From positions 1-38,245 of the forward strand of contig MHTS01000009.1 of NCBI GenBank assembly GCA_001824915.1: a DNA stretch of 38,245 nt, read 5' to 3'. The position numbers and the translations under genes were made by a program. The first letter of the stretch is position 1, and each line of letters starts with the position of its first letter. The notes under the pieces were generated by a model, which saw nothing but the letters and a program-made list of their open reading frames with translations, had not been told where the DNA came from and did no database searches. This stretch comes from Candidatus Wildermuthbacteria bacterium RIFCSPHIGHO2_01_FULL_48_27b (GTDB lineage: Bacteria > Patescibacteriota > Minisyncoccia > Minisyncoccales > UBA10102). Shown piece after piece: positions 6,182-15,339 of this stretch.

Positions 6182-7445
6182 AATCGCGCATCTGGAGCTG
6201 CGCTCTCACTTGACGCATGGTCTCCAAGGCCACGTTTACCATAATGAGAAGCGCGGTGCCTCCGAGCAAAAATTGAAACGCCGTAACGTGAGTAATCATC
6301 TGCACCAAGAAAGGCATTACCGCCACCATACCCAAAAACAGGGCTCCGATTAGCAGTATGCGATTTAAGATATAAGAAATATGTTCCGCGGTAGAAGCGC
6401 CGGGCCGCACGCCGGGCACAAACCCACCCATTTTTTGCAGGTTTGTGGAAATCGATTTTGGTTCGAACGTTACTGCCGTATAGAAAAAAGTAAAAGCGCC
6501 CACCAACAAGAAGTACACGACAATATATATCCAGGATGTGGGATTAAAGTTGGTCACAATGAATTGCGCGATGTTCCCCGCGAAACCTGGCTGACCCACA
6601 AAGAAATTCGCGATCATTCCGGGAAACATCAGAAGCGACAATGCAAAAATAATGGGAATCACTCCCGCAGGATTTACGCTCAAAGGAAGATAGGTGGAGC
6701 TGCCCCCATAAATTTTGTTGCCTCGCACGCGCTTGGCGTAGGATACGGGGATATTGCGCCGCGCTTCCGTTACAAACACTACCCCCGCGATAATCACTAT
6801 CGCCATGAGGAAAAACGCGGCGATCGAAAGGCTGCGTGAAGGATCCCAATCAACAAATAGCTGCCGCACACTCAAAGGGAATTCGGCAACGATACCGGCA
6901 AAAATTAAAAGCGACACACCGTTTCCAATGCCCTTTTCCGTAATCAACTCGCCCAGCCACATCAAAAATACTGTTCCCGCGATTACCGTGCCGAGCGCCG
7001 TGAGGTAAAAAAGCGGAGACAACTGGTCAATAATGCCCTGCCGAGAAAGAAGTGTCAGAAAACCATATCCCTGCACAAACGCAAAAGGAATGGTCAATAT
7101 TCTTCCATATTGATTAAATTTTTTCCTTCCTTCTTCACCTTCTTCTTTATACAATCGGTTGAGCGCCGGAAAAATCATCGTAAGCAGCTGCATCACAATG
7201 ACCGCGGTAATATACGGCCCCACCCCAAGCATTACAATAGAAAGGTTGTCGAGCGCGCCACCCGTAAACAGATTAATCAACCCAAACAATTGGTTGCCTT
7301 CAAAAAAGGCCTGCAATCTTGAGGCATCAATCCCGGGAATGGGAATATTCGCCATTAATCGAAAAATGACGAAAATGCCCAAAACGAATAAAATCTTATT
7401 CCGAAGGTCTTTAAGTTTAAAAAGTCGAAGGAGTTTTTCAAGCAT
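6168..7445 (-). CDS. secY: Protein translocase subunit SecY
   Basis: The channel protein of the Sec machinery has 425 residues and ten hydrophobic segments in the cytoplasmic membrane. Recognisable blocks are IPIPGID after the first segment (the plug region), GIGNGVSLLIFAGIVAEFP, IPVSYAKRVRG, PLSVNPAGVIPIIFA and a C-terminal RDYDTF. I chose the ATG at 7445, since it begins MLEKLLRLFKLKDLRNKILF, as in other SecY proteins, and it lies 2 bases past the rplO stop. It exports the DsbA-like proteins and other secreted products of this window. Confidence 0.97.
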   Translation of the reverse strand: MLEKLLRLFKLKDLRNKILFVLGIFVIFRLMANIPIPGIDASRLQAFFEGNQLFGLINLFTGGALDNLSIVMLGVGPYITAVIVMQLLTMIFPALNRLYKEEGEEGRKKFNQYGRILTIPFAFVQGYGFLTLLSRQGIIDQLSPLFYLTALGTVIAGTVFLMWLGELITEKGIGNGVSLLIFAGIVAEFPLSVRQLFVDWDPSRSLSIAAFFLMAIVIIAGVVFVTEARRNIPVSYAKRVRGNKIYGGSSTYLPLSVNPAGVIPIIFALSLLMFPGMIANFFVGQPGFAGNIAQFIVTNFNPTSWIYIVVYFLLVGAFTFFYTAVTFEPKSISTNLQKMGGFVPGVRPGASTAEHISYILNRILLIGALFLGMVAVMPFLVQMITHVTAFQFLLGGTALLIMVNVALETMRQVRAQLQMRDYDTF

Positions 7446-7447
7446 GT

Positions 7448-7876
7448 CTATTTTATGGTTCCACCCGCTTTTACTATTTTCTCTCGCGCGCTCTTTGACA
7501 AAACGCAATCTTCTATGGTCAGCGCTTTAGTTATTTCTCCATCGTTCAGAATTTTAATGCTCCGAATCGCCCCTTTTATCTTACCTGCAATTTTCTTTTG
7601 CGCCAACACAGCAGGATTCACCGTTTCACCGGCCTGAAAATGCTTTTCCAATTGGGCGAGTTTTACGATGATCGCTTTTTCGCGCCTTGGTCTCCGGGAT
7701 CCGCGCAGTTTGGGATAGCGTTTCAGCAGTTCCCGCATCTTCGGGGCCATTCGATGTCCGGCTCGGGATTTCTGCCCCTTCATGCCGCGCCCGGAATACG
7801 TGCCCTTTTTGCCGCCCCGACCAATGCGTCGCGCTCTTCGCTGTTTAGTCTTTGGTTGTATTTCGTGTATCTGCAT
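7448..7876 (-). CDS. rplO: Ribosomal protein uL15
   Basis: This large-subunit protein has 142 residues. The glycine/arginine-rich start IGRGGKKGTYSGRGMKGQKSRAG (with breaks for loops) is typical, and a mixed C-terminal domain follows. The start lies 32 bases inside the end of rpsE in another frame. In most bacteria rpmD (uL30) stands between rpsE and rplO; here there is no room for it. That loss is a known CPR trait. Confidence 0.97.
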   Translation of the reverse strand: MQIHEIQPKTKQRRARRIGRGGKKGTYSGRGMKGQKSRAGHRMAPKMRELLKRYPKLRGSRRPRREKAIIVKLAQLEKHFQAGETVNPAVLAQKKIAGKIKGAIRSIKILNDGEITKALTIEDCVLSKSAREKIVKAGGTIK

Positions 7877-8399
7877 CGTTTTTCTCCGCCGGCTCGCGGA
7901 TTTTTTTCAGCATTTTTAAAGCTTCAATCGTCGCCAGTGCGTTGTTCAGCTTATTATGGGTTTTCGAAACAAACTTTCCCGATATATTCTGAATTCCCGC
8001 GAATTCACAAATAATGCGTATCGGCCCTCCGGCAACCAGTCCTCTCCCGCCCTTTTGCGGTTTCAGCAATACCACTGAAGCCCCGAATTTCGCTTTCACC
8101 TCATGCGGAATTGTCCCTTTTTGAATAGGCACCAGAATGGCTCGTTTCTTCGCCTGGCGCGTTGCCTTTTCTATCGCCTGGGTAACATCTGATCCTTTGG
8201 CGACGCCGACACCTACTTTTCCTTGTTTGTCGCCCGAAATGACGACGGCGCGAAAACGGAAACGGCGCCCCCCCGCTGCCACCCGCGTAACGCGTGCCAA
8301 ATCAAATAATTTTGCGTCCGACTCTCGCCTTCCCATCTCCCTGCGAGACCCTCCCCGGGGACCGTGACCGCGATCAGGTTGTAATTGTTCTCGTGCCAT
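7845..8399 (-). CDS. rpsE: Ribosomal protein uS5
   Basis: This small-subunit protein has 184 residues and acts in decoding accuracy and mRNA helicase activity. It contains the double-stranded RNA-binding block RVTRVAAGGRRFRFRAVV and the core VGVGVAKGSDVTQAIEKA. I chose the ATG at 8399, 1 base after rplR ends; an upstream alternative at 8411 would overlap rplR by 11 bases. The C-terminal tail (EPAEKNDADTRNTTKD) overlaps rplO. Confidence 0.96.
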   Translation of the reverse strand: MAREQLQPDRGHGPRGGSRREMGRRESDAKLFDLARVTRVAAGGRRFRFRAVVISGDKQGKVGVGVAKGSDVTQAIEKATRQAKKRAILVPIQKGTIPHEVKAKFGASVVLLKPQKGGRGLVAGGPIRIICEFAGIQNISGKFVSKTHNKLNNALATIEALKMLKKIREPAEKNDADTRNTTKD

Positions 8400-8400
8400 A

Positions 8401-8751
8401 TTAAAATTCAATGCCCTGCGAGCGTATTTCTTCGGCTAAGACCTTTACGTGCCCGTGGTATTTATATCCACTCCGATCAAACACAATCGCGCCAATTTTT
8501 TGATCCTTCGCCGCCTGCGCGATGCGTTTGCCAATTTCTTTCGAGATCTCTCCTTTCTTCTCTTTGGCTTTGAAGTTCATGTCTGAAAAAGAAGCAAGCA
8601 CATGCCCCTTCTCGTCGTCAATCAACTGGGCGTACATATGTTTGTTCGAACGGAACACTGCCAAACGCGGCCTTGCCGCATTCCCCGTGATTCTCGCGCG
8701 TATTCGTCTATGGCGCCGCATTCTTTTTTCTTTTCGTGTTTCCTTAGTCAT
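8401..8751 (-). CDS. rplR: Ribosomal protein uL18
   Basis: This 5S rRNA-binding protein of the central protuberance has 116 residues. The basic start TKETRKEKRMRRHRRIRARI is followed by RPRLAVFRSNKHMYAQLIDD and the conserved end FDRSGYKYHGHVKVLAEE. The ATG at 8751 is 1 base past the rplF stop; longer in-frame starts would lie inside rplF. Confidence 0.96.
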   Translation of the reverse strand: MTKETRKEKRMRRHRRIRARITGNAARPRLAVFRSNKHMYAQLIDDEKGHVLASFSDMNFKAKEKKGEISKEIGKRIAQAAKDQKIGAIVFDRSGYKYHGHVKVLAEEIRSQGIEF

Positions 8752-8752
8752 A

Positions 8753-9307
8753 TTAGGCTTTGCTCCCCGCGGCGGTTGCCGCCTTTTTCCCGAGTTTTCG
8801 ACGTATAACCTCACCTTCATACCGAATACCCTTCCCTTTATAGGGTTCGGGTACTCGCACTTTTCGGATACTTGCCGCAAACTGTCCAACCTCTTCTTTA
8901 TCAATCCCGCTCACCGTAATAATATTCTTCTCAACTACAACCGTTGTATGCGGGGGAAGCTCCATTTTCACGGGGTTGCTAAAACCTACATTCAATGTCA
9001 AAGAATTACCTTCCATTGCAGCCTTATACCCCACCCCTTCGATTTCCAGCCGTTTCGCATACCCTTGGAAAACACCTTGAATCATGTTGGCAAGCAGCGT
9101 GCGCGATAACCCCCATAAAGACTTCCCTAGTTTAGAATTACTTAGTGAATTCACAAGTATGCTACCATCTTTTTGCTCAATAGCAACTTCAGGGCGAAAC
9201 TCACGCGAGAGTTCTCCTTTTGGCCCTTTTACTAGCACCCTTCTGCCTTCAATTCGCACCTCTACCCCCTGCGGTATTTCAATTGGTTTTTTTCCGATTC
9301 TGCTCAT
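8753..9307 (-). CDS. rplF: Ribosomal protein uL6
   Basis: This protein has 184 residues and two alpha-beta domains. It starts SRIGKKPIEIPQGVEV and has the C-terminal signature PEPYKGKGIRYEGE with the GKK motif. It binds 23S rRNA near the sarcin-ricin loop. The ATG at 9307 is 5 bases past the rpsH stop. Confidence 0.97.
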   Translation of the reverse strand: MSRIGKKPIEIPQGVEVRIEGRRVLVKGPKGELSREFRPEVAIEQKDGSILVNSLSNSKLGKSLWGLSRTLLANMIQGVFQGYAKRLEIEGVGYKAAMEGNSLTLNVGFSNPVKMELPPHTTVVVEKNIITVSGIDKEEVGQFAASIRKVRVPEPYKGKGIRYEGEVIRRKLGKKAATAAGSKA

Positions 9308-9312
9308 AGCGC

Positions 9313-9702
9313 TTAATAAATTTCGCAAAGCACCTCTCCCCCTACTTTTTCTTTTCGCGCTTCCTTATTTGTCATCAACCCTTTCGAAGTGGAAATAATC
9401 GCAATTCCCAAACCACTTCTTATGCTACGCAACCTCTGCGTAGGCGCGTATACTCTTTGCCCGGGCTTGGAAATACGTTTGACCCCCGCGATCCGCGGAG
9501 CCCCATCTGGATAAAGCAAAACAATGTCGATGAGCTTCTTTGTTCGCTTTCCCTTAAACTCCACGCTTTTTACAAATCCTTTCTGTTCCAAAATTTTCGC
9601 GATCGCATACTTTATCTGCGAAAACGGAACTTCCACCGTTTCTTTTTTCACGGCTTGGGCGTTTACTAAACGATTAAGCATGTCTGCGATTGGATCTTGC
9701 AT
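9313..9702 (-). CDS. rpsH: Ribosomal protein uS8
   Basis: This 16S rRNA-binding protein has 129 residues. It starts QDPIADMLNRLVNA and ends with the family block STSKGLMTNKEARKEKVGGEVL. In other bacteria uS8 represses spc operon translation; no such site was looked for here beyond the coding overlap pattern. Confidence 0.97.
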   Translation of the reverse strand: MQDPIADMLNRLVNAQAVKKETVEVPFSQIKYAIAKILEQKGFVKSVEFKGKRTKKLIDIVLLYPDGAPRIAGVKRISKPGQRVYAPTQRLRSIRSGLGIAIISTSKGLMTNKEARKEKVGGEVLCEIY

Positions 9703-9718
9703 AGTGAGTGTAGTCGAA

Positions 9719-9904
9719 CTACCAACTTGATTTCGTAATCCCCGGTATTAATCCCTGGTTTGCCATTTCCCGAAAACAAATGCGGCACAAGTCAAAATCC
9801 CGCATATACCCGCGTTTTCTCCCGCATCGAAAACATCGGTTCAAAGTCCGGCTTGAAAATTTTGGCTTTTTCTTTGCTTTTGAAATGTGGGCTTTACTTG
9901 CCAT
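9719..9904 (-). CDS. rpsN: Ribosomal protein uS14, zinc-binding form
   Basis: The protein has 61 residues, the short type Z form. Cys24, Cys27, Cys40 and Cys43 form a CxxC-CxxC zinc ribbon. It sits in the small-subunit head. The end [11 protein letters not shown] is typical. Confidence 0.97.
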   Translation of the reverse strand: MASKAHISKAKKKPKFSSRTLNRCFRCGRKRGYMRDFDLCRICFREMANQGLIPGITKSSW

Positions 9905-9909
9905 ATTCG

Positions 9910-10470
9910 TTAATCATGTTTAATGGGAAATCCCAACAAGCGGAATAACTCTAGCCCTTCTTCTTTGGTTTTCGCAGTTGTCGTAACTGTTACCTGGAGT
10001 CCGAAAATATCTCTTGCCTTCTCCGGGGAAACCTCCGGGAAAAAGATATGCTCTCGAATGCCGATTGCAAGATTCCCTCTTTCATCAACATTGGAAAGTG
10101 GCAATCCCCGAAAATCTCTTGAACGCGGAAGCACCACATGAATCAGCCGCTCAAGAAAACCATATATCTTTGCACCCCGTAATGTTACCTTAGCACCTAT
10201 GGGCGTTCCCTCGCGAAGCTTAAAGCCGGCGATAGACTGCTTGGCTCGGGTTAGCATAGCGCGCTGGCCGGCGATACTCGACATATCTCCTACGATCGCC
10301 TCCAGTGTTTTCCGATGATCATCGCCGGATTTTGCGGTAATTAATTTTCCAAATCCGGTATTTAACACCACCTTTTCCAAACGTGGGACAGCCATAACGC
10401 TCTTATAGCCAAACTTCTTCATCATAGCGGGGATAACTTCTTTTTCGTATTTCTCTTTTAAGCCTGTCAT
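9910..10470 (-). CDS. rplE: Ribosomal protein uL5
   Basis: This 5S rRNA-binding protein has 186 residues. Blocks are [37 protein letters not shown], and [20 protein letters not shown] chose the ATG at 10470, 1 base past the rplX stop; longer frames run back into rplX. Confidence 0.97.
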   Translation of the reverse strand: MTGLKEKYEKEVIPAMMKKFGYKSVMAVPRLEKVVLNTGFGKLITAKSGDDHRKTLEAIVGDMSSIAGQRAMLTRAKQSIAGFKLREGTPIGAKVTLRGAKIYGFLERLIHVVLPRSRDFRGLPLSNVDERGNLAIGIREHIFFPEVSPEKARDIFGLQVTVTTTAKTKEEGLELFRLLGFPIKHD

Positions 10471-10471
10471 A

Positions 10472-10777
10472 CTAGATTTCAGCTCCGCATTTTTTGCATA
10501 TCCGCGACTTTTTCTTCCCCGCCACCGCATAGCCCACTCGTGTCGGCTTTCCACATTTTTCGCATACAAGCTTTACCGATGAGACAGAAAACATAGCCGG
10601 CATCTCCACGATCTGCCCTTTCTGATCTGCGCGTTTTGCCTTGACGTGTTTTTTGCGTATGTTAACTCCCTCGACAACTATTCTAGCCTCGCGCGGAAAC
10701 GCCCGCAAAACCTTTCCTTTCTTCCCTCGATCTTTCCCAGTAGTCACTATTATATTGTCACCTTTCTTGACTCTCAT
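10472..10777 (-). CDS. rplX: Ribosomal protein uL24
   Basis: The protein has 101 residues. The KOW motif lies in [17 protein letters not shown], and a C-terminal [12 protein letters not shown] ... CKKCG zinc ribbon is kept. It is an assembly initiator for the 50S subunit. It overlaps rplN by 4 bases (ATGA). Confidence 0.96.
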   Translation of the reverse strand: MRVKKGDNIIVTTGKDRGKKGKVLRAFPREARIVVEGVNIRKKHVKAKRADQKGQIVEMPAMFSVSSVKLVCEKCGKPTRVGYAVAGKKKSRICKKCGAEI

Positions 10778-11142
10778 AATATTTCGGGAGCTAGCGCCGC
10801 AATCTTCGTAAATCCTTTATCTCGTATTTCTCTCGGGATCGGACCAAATACTCTTCCACCCTTGGGCTCTTTTTCTTTCTCTAAAAGAACAGCCGCATTT
10901 TCGCTAAAAGCGATATACGAACCATCCGCGCGTCGAAATGGTTTTCTTTGCCGCACCACAACCGCCCGGACAACTTCGTGCTTTTTTACCGTCTTTCTCG
11001 GTTCTGCTTCCTTCACGGCAGCGACAATTATATCGCCAATTTGCGCGTATCGCCGGCGCGTACCTCCCATCACGTGAAAACACTGGATGATTTTTGCGCC
11101 GGTGTTATCTGCGACTTTGAGTTTGGTTCTTGGTTGAATCAT
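10774..11142 (-). CDS. rplN: Ribosomal protein uL14
   Basis: The protein has 122 residues. It starts [17 protein letters not shown] and ends [21 protein letters not shown], both diagnostic. It lies at the subunit interface. The ATG at 11142 overlaps the rpsQ stop by 4 bases (ATGA). Confidence 0.97.
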   Translation of the reverse strand: MIQPRTKLKVADNTGAKIIQCFHVMGGTRRRYAQIGDIIVAAVKEAEPRKTVKKHEVVRAVVVRQRKPFRRADGSYIAFSENAAVLLEKEKEPKGGRVFGPIPREIRDKGFTKIAALAPEIL

Positions 11143-11372
11143 AATTTTTCTACTACTCTCCAACGTTTATCCTTACTCAAAGGCCTTGATTCTTCAATAA
11201 CGACTCTATCGCCAGTATGAAATTCTCCCTTCTCATCGTGCGCCTTGTATTTTTCGTGTATCTGAATACGCCGCAGATATTTGGGATGCTGCTTGAATCT
11301 AACCGTTTCCACTACCACAGTCTTTGTCATCTTGTCTGAAACAATTATTCCAGTTAACCTTCGTTTGCTCAT
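11139..11372 (-). CDS. rpsQ: Ribosomal protein uS17
   Basis: This OB-fold primary 16S rRNA-binding protein has 77 residues. Blocks are [16 protein letters not shown] and the C-terminal [22 protein letters not shown]. Confidence 0.97.
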   Translation of the reverse strand: MSKRRLTGIIVSDKMTKTVVVETVRFKQHPKYLRRIQIHEKYKAHDEKGEFHTGDRVVIEESRPLSKDKRWRVVEKL

Positions 11373-11376
11373 AGTT

Positions 11377-11562
11377 CTACTGTTTCTGTCTTATCAACGT
11401 TAATATTCGCGCGATGCTTCTTCGTATCTCTCGAATCCCGCGCACATTTTTTACTTTGCCTCCGGGCAGATCAAACCTCAACTGTTGAAGTTTTGCGCGT
11501 TGTTCTCTGAGCATCTTCTGCAGTTCTGCCACGGTCTTTTTCTGTAAATCAAGAGTCTCCAT
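11377..11562 (-). CDS. rpmC: Ribosomal protein uL29
   Basis: This two-helix protein at the exit-tunnel mouth has 61 residues. Recognised by position and by the [22 protein letters not shown] and [13 protein letters not shown]-like blocks, the second seen here as [15 protein letters not shown]. Confidence 0.95.
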   Translation of the reverse strand: METLDLQKKTVAELQKMLREQRAKLQQLRFDLPGGKVKNVRGIREIRRSIARILTLIRQKQ

Positions 11563-11568
11563 ACGGAT

Positions 11569-11979
11569 TTAACGTTTCACAATTTTCGTCTTTAAGGGTA
11601 ACTTTGCCGCGGCTTTGCGTAATGCGTCTCTCGCAGCTTCTTCTGCCAAACCATCTACCTCAAAAAGCATTCTTCCGGGCTTCACGGCCACCGCATAATG
11701 GTCTACGCCGCCTTTCCCGCCGCCCATGGGCACCTCCGCTCCCTTTTTGGTAACCGGCTTGTCCGGAAATACGCGAGTCCACATCTTTCCGCCCTTCCGA
11801 AGATACCGAATAATCGCCCTTCGCGAAGCTTCCAGCTGGCGTGCTGAAACCCACTTCGTCCCTTCGGATTTCAAACCGTAAGAGCCGAAAGAAATTTCGG
11901 TTCCCCGAGACTCTACTCCCTTCTCTCGAGATCTTCCCTTCATCCATTTTCTATGTTTTACCTTTTTGGGCGTAAGCAT
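11569..11979 (-). CDS. rplP: Ribosomal protein uL16
   Basis: The protein has 136 residues. Signatures are MLTPKKVKHRKWMKGR, FGSYGLKSEG, RRAIIRYLRKGGKMW and the PMGGGKGGVDHYAVAVKPGR stretch. It helps position tRNA in the large subunit. Confidence 0.97.
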   Translation of the reverse strand: MLTPKKVKHRKWMKGRSREKGVESRGTEISFGSYGLKSEGTKWVSARQLEASRRAIIRYLRKGGKMWTRVFPDKPVTKKGAEVPMGGGKGGVDHYAVAVKPGRMLFEVDGLAEEAARDALRKAAAKLPLKTKIVKR

Positions 11980-11981
11980 AA

Positions 11982-12680
11982 CTAGTCAAATTTTTCCCCT
12001 TTATACATCCATACTTTCACTCCAATCATTCCATATGTGGTCTTCGCTTCTCGCAGCGCGTAGTCGATTCGAGCACGCAATGTTTGCAAGGGCAATCTTC
12101 CCATACTTAGTTTCTCTCTTCTGGCGATATCGGTGCCTCCGAGCCTTCCCGATACTTCCACTCGCACGCCTTCAATTTCTTTGTTTGCCATCATCTTCCC
12201 GATAGCCTGTTTCATTACTTTTCGGTGCGGCATCCGCTTTTCAAGCTGCTGAGCAACCCATTGGGCCGTCAAAGAGGCTGAAGCCCAAGGGTTTTTAATC
12301 TCCCGTATTTCGAGCCGAATTTCGCGTTTCCGGCTGTCGGTTGCTTTCCTCGCCGACTCAAGGCGGGTCCCCTGATATCTACTCTTTTTATCTGTTTCCA
12401 AAATTTTTACAAGGGTTCTGCGCAATTCTTCAATGCCAGAACCCCCGCGGCCAATAAGCAATCCCGGCCTTGACGTATTAATGATAACCAAAATTTTCCC
12501 GGCAAACCGTTCGATCTCAACACTTTCAATACCAGCTTCCTTTAGTTTTTTTGTGATATGCGTGCGTATCAAGTAGTCTTCGCGCAAAGCTTCAGGATAC
12601 GCGGAGCGCTCGAACCAGCGCGAATACCAATCGGCTGTTTCTCGCGTGCGGAATATTTTTGGGTGAACTTTATGCGCCAT
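11982..12680 (-). CDS. rpsC: Ribosomal protein uS3
   Basis: The protein has 232 residues. It starts MAHKVHPKIFRTR and has a KH domain with LLIGRGGSGIEELR at about 75-88. The C-terminal domain contains EGVRVEVSGRLGGTDIARRE and KTTYGMIGVKVWMYKGE. It lies at the mRNA entry site. The stop is 2 bases before the rplP start. Confidence 0.97.
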   Translation of the reverse strand: MAHKVHPKIFRTRETADWYSRWFERSAYPEALREDYLIRTHITKKLKEAGIESVEIERFAGKILVIINTSRPGLLIGRGGSGIEELRRTLVKILETDKKSRYQGTRLESARKATDSRKREIRLEIREIKNPWASASLTAQWVAQQLEKRMPHRKVMKQAIGKMMANKEIEGVRVEVSGRLGGTDIARREKLSMGRLPLQTLRARIDYALREAKTTYGMIGVKVWMYKGEKFD

Positions 12681-12696
12681 ATTTCAAACTAAAAGT

Positions 12697-13206
12697 CTAA
12701 ACCGTCTTTCTTCTAAAGAATCTCGCGGTTCTCGCATTTCTTTTTGCTTGCGCAATTTCCTTTTCTGCTCGAAACTTTGGCTTTCCGCCCAAACCAGCCT
12801 TGCTAAGTTGCGGCGCGGCCGCCCCAATATCCTTGGGGTTTTGAGCGGATTGCTTTTTCTTAGCTCCCGCGGTCGGAACAATTTCATCGAGCACCATGGT
12901 AATATGGGAAGTCTTTTTCTGAATGGGATAGGCGCGTCCTCGCGCGCGAGGACGATATCGCTTGAGTTTCGACCCCTCCTGAACATCCAGTCTTGCTATA
13001 TATAAATTCGCCTCATCAAGCTGAAAATTTTGGGCCGCCGCCAATGCGGCTCGCAACGCTTTCTGCAAAGGATCGGCTGCGTTTTTCGTGCAAAACCGCA
13101 ATATAGCGTTTGCTTCGCTCGCTTTTTTCCCGCGTATCAACTCTGCGACGAGTCTGACTTTCCGGGGCGCAATTCTTAAATATCGCAATGTTGCCTTTGA
13201 CTGCAT
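12697..13206 (-). CDS. rplV: Ribosomal protein uL22 with a long C-terminal tail
   Basis: The conserved core is residues 1 to about 112: LRYLRIAPRKVRLVAELIRG, ALRAALAAAQNF and the tunnel loop RPRARGRAYPIQKKTSHITMV. About 55 extra residues follow, rich in Lys, Arg, Ala and Gln and probably disordered. The usual length is about 110-115 residues. The tail covers the sequence upstream of rpsC and leaves a 16-base gap to it. Confidence 0.95.
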   Translation of the reverse strand: MQSKATLRYLRIAPRKVRLVAELIRGKKASEANAILRFCTKNAADPLQKALRAALAAAQNFQLDEANLYIARLDVQEGSKLKRYRPRARGRAYPIQKKTSHITMVLDEIVPTAGAKKKQSAQNPKDIGAAAPQLSKAGLGGKPKFRAEKEIAQAKRNARTARFFRRKTV

Positions 13207-13212
13207 ATGTTT

Positions 13213-13530
13213 TTATTCTTTCTTGGGCTCAACCCGAGCCTTCACCGCCTGGCCCTGCTCGAGCTCTTTCTGCATTCTCCCTCCATGTCTCGAAAACTTC
13301 GTAGTTGGCGAAAATTCCCCTAATTTATGCCCCACCATTGCCTCTGCTACATTTACATTTACAAAAGTCTTCCCATTATGCACCGCAAAAATAAATCCCA
13401 CCATTTCAGGGCTAATGATTGAGGAACGCGACCACGTTTTCACCGCGGTCTTGCCGTCGGGCTTCACGCCTTTCAGCTTTCGGAGCAACCGTTCTTCGAT
13501 ATATGGGCCTTTTTTCAGCGAGCGTGGCAT
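13213..13530 (-). CDS. rpsS: Ribosomal protein uS19
   Basis: The protein has 105 residues. It starts [17 protein letters not shown] and has [21 protein letters not shown] and [18 protein letters not shown]. The C-terminus is a little longer than usual and charged. Confidence 0.97.
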   Translation of the reverse strand: MPRSLKKGPYIEERLLRKLKGVKPDGKTAVKTWSRSSIISPEMVGFIFAVHNGKTFVNVNVAEAMVGHKLGEFSPTTKFSRHGGRMQKELEQGQAVKARVEPKKE

Positions 13531-13533
13531 AGA

Positions 13534-14325
13534 TTATCTTTCCTTCTTTTTCTTCTTTCTTCTCGATATAATAAATGTATTCGTCCACTTCTTTGATCTT
13601 CTGGTTTTTACTCCGAGTGCCGGTTTGCCCCAAGGAGTTTTTGGATATTTCAAACCAATAGGCTGCCTTCCCTCTCCGCCTCCATGAGGATGATCCACAG
13701 GATTCATGGCGGTTCCGCGCACATGAGGCCTCCGCCCCTTGAGCCGCGAACGCCCCGCGTTTTTTACTCGTTCATACATGAATTCCGGATTTGAAACCAT
13801 TCCAATAGAACAGAAAGACTCGCCCAACACTCTCCTTATTTCGCTCGACGGAAATGCGAGCTGCGTGTACTTGCCCTCGTGCGCTTCCACGCGCGAGGAA
13901 TTTCCGGCGGAGCGAACCATTGTTCCTCCTTGGCCAGGCATCAACTCAATGTTATATATTTGTTCGCCCGGCGGAACATTTTTCAGCTTCATCCGATTTC
14001 CTATTTTCACATCAGTTTTCTCGTCGCACAAAATCTCGTCTCCCGCTCGAATCCCGTGAGGAGCCAACATATAGAATTTGGATCCATCCGCATATTCTAC
14101 AAGCATAATCAAAGCGTTCCGATTGGGATCATATTCGATTGCGCTTACACGTCCTTTTTGCCCCATCTGAACTTGCCCGAACATAATCTTCCGGTAAAGT
14201 TTCCTTGCCCCTCCTCCTCGATGCCGTATTGTAATACGCCCGGTATTACCACGCCCTCCGGTCTTCGGGAGGCGCATAAGCAAACGCTTTTCGGGTTCTT
14301 TTTTTGTCAGAATTCCGCGTTTCAT
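13534..14325 (-). CDS. rplB: Ribosomal protein uL2, shortened N-terminus
   Basis: This peptidyl-transferase-centre protein has 263 residues. The core is intact: KTGGRGNTGRITIRHRGGG, MPGQGGTMVRSAGNSS and the catalytic-region GTAMNPVDHPHGGGEGRQP. Compared with the usual start (KKYKPTSPGRR...), about 15-20 residues are missing; the protein begins directly at ILTKKEPEKRLL. The ATG overlaps the rplW stop by 4 bases, so there is no room for a longer start unless it lies inside rplW. Confidence 0.96.
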   Translation of the reverse strand: MKRGILTKKEPEKRLLMRLPKTGGRGNTGRITIRHRGGGARKLYRKIMFGQVQMGQKGRVSAIEYDPNRNALIMLVEYADGSKFYMLAPHGIRAGDEILCDEKTDVKIGNRMKLKNVPPGEQIYNIELMPGQGGTMVRSAGNSSRVEAHEGKYTQLAFPSSEIRRVLGESFCSIGMVSNPEFMYERVKNAGRSRLKGRRPHVRGTAMNPVDHPHGGGEGRQPIGLKYPKTPWGKPALGVKTRRSKKWTNTFIISRRKKKKKER

Positions 14326-14693
14326 GTTGGCAATATTTCTATCTTTTGTCCAGCTCTTATTTGCACAATCGCTTTTTTATACCCCTGTTTCACTCCTTTT
14401 ATTTTCCCCAGTCTCATCTTCTTTGGATGCACGTTCACGATTCGCGTCTTCAGCACGGTTACACCATACTTATTCGCCACATCCCTTCCAATTTCTTTTT
14501 TGTTTGCCGAAGACTTTACCACAAACACATATTGATTCTTTGCGGCCAAATCAGTCGCTTTTTCCGTAATATGAGGTCGAATAAGGTGCTGAATAGAACC
14601 AACTTCAACCTGCTGCGGGGATTCCGCTTTTTTTGCTTTCGTTGCTTTCAAAGACACTTTTTTCTTTTTTTCAAAAATATTTAAAGCGGCCAT
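14322..14693 (-). CDS. rplW: Ribosomal protein uL23 with an N-terminal extension
   Basis: The protein has 123 residues. The core starts near residue 36 (LIRPHITEKATDLAAKNQYVF) and includes NKKEIGRDVANKYGVTVLKTRIVN. The first 35 residues are a Lys-rich extension (EKKKKVSLKATKAKKAES). It lies at the tunnel exit, where SRP and trigger factor dock, so the extension could touch them. Confidence 0.95.
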   Translation of the reverse strand: MAALNIFEKKKKVSLKATKAKKAESPQQVEVGSIQHLIRPHITEKATDLAAKNQYVFVVKSSANKKEIGRDVANKYGVTVLKTRIVNVHPKKMRLGKIKGVKQGYKKAIVQIRAGQKIEILPT

Positions 14694-14694
14694 A

Positions 14695-15330
14695 CTATTT
14701 CACAAATGTTTCCTCGATTACTCGCACAGAATCCTTCGGCATCACCAAGTACTTTGCCTGTACCAAATCCAATACGTTGAGCTCGCGCGCCTGCATCGTT
14801 TTTGCGAAAGCAAGATTATTCCCCGCGTGGATGAGCTCTTGATTCATTGCGGGCAAAACCAGCAATAGCCTCTTATTATCGCAAGGCAGCTTCCGCAGCA
14901 GAGTTGCCAACTCCTTGGTCTTCCCGCTTTCAAGTTTCAAATCTTCCAATAAAACTAGCAAATCCCCCTTCGCTTTTGCGGAAAGAACCATGGAAAGCGC
15001 CTTTCTGCGCATTTTTTTGTTAATTTTTTTGACAAAATTGCGTTCTGAACTCGGCCCATGTGTCACGCCACCTCCTTTCCAAATGGGCGAACGAATCGAG
15101 CCGTGGCGCGCCCTCCCTGTATGCTTTTGAGCCCAAGGTTTTCGCCCGCCGCCAGAAACCTCTCCCCGCCCTTTGGTATCAGCTAAAATCTGGCGCCGAT
15201 TTGCTTGTTGCAACACCATCACGCGATGCACCAAATCGGAATTCAGCTCAACCCCAAAAATCTTCTCGGGCAACTTCATTGTCCCCGCCTCTTTTCCTTC
15301 GCTGTTATATGTTTTCACGCTGATACTCAT
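14695..15330 (-). CDS. rplD: Ribosomal protein uL4
   Basis: The protein has 211 residues. The tunnel loop is marked by RGEVSGGGRKPWAQKHTGRARHGS at about 55-78, and the C-terminal part has LDLVQAKYLVMPKDSVRVIEE. In enterobacteria L4 represses the S10 operon. Hairpins upstream of rplC and rpsJ in this cluster could be attenuators, but sequence gives no proof that L4 binds them. Confidence 0.96.
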   Translation of the reverse strand: MSISVKTYNSEGKEAGTMKLPEKIFGVELNSDLVHRVMVLQQANRRQILADTKGRGEVSGGGRKPWAQKHTGRARHGSIRSPIWKGGGVTHGPSSERNFVKKINKKMRRKALSMVLSAKAKGDLLVLLEDLKLESGKTKELATLLRKLPCDNKRLLLVLPAMNQELIHAGNNLAFAKTMQARELNVLDLVQAKYLVMPKDSVRVIEETFVK

Positions 15331-15339
15331 ACGTAATCA

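Noticed and set aside
13534-14325. rplB as a pseudogene because of its short N-terminus
   Set aside because: The core and active-centre loop are intact and the start overlaps rplW by a normal ATGA.
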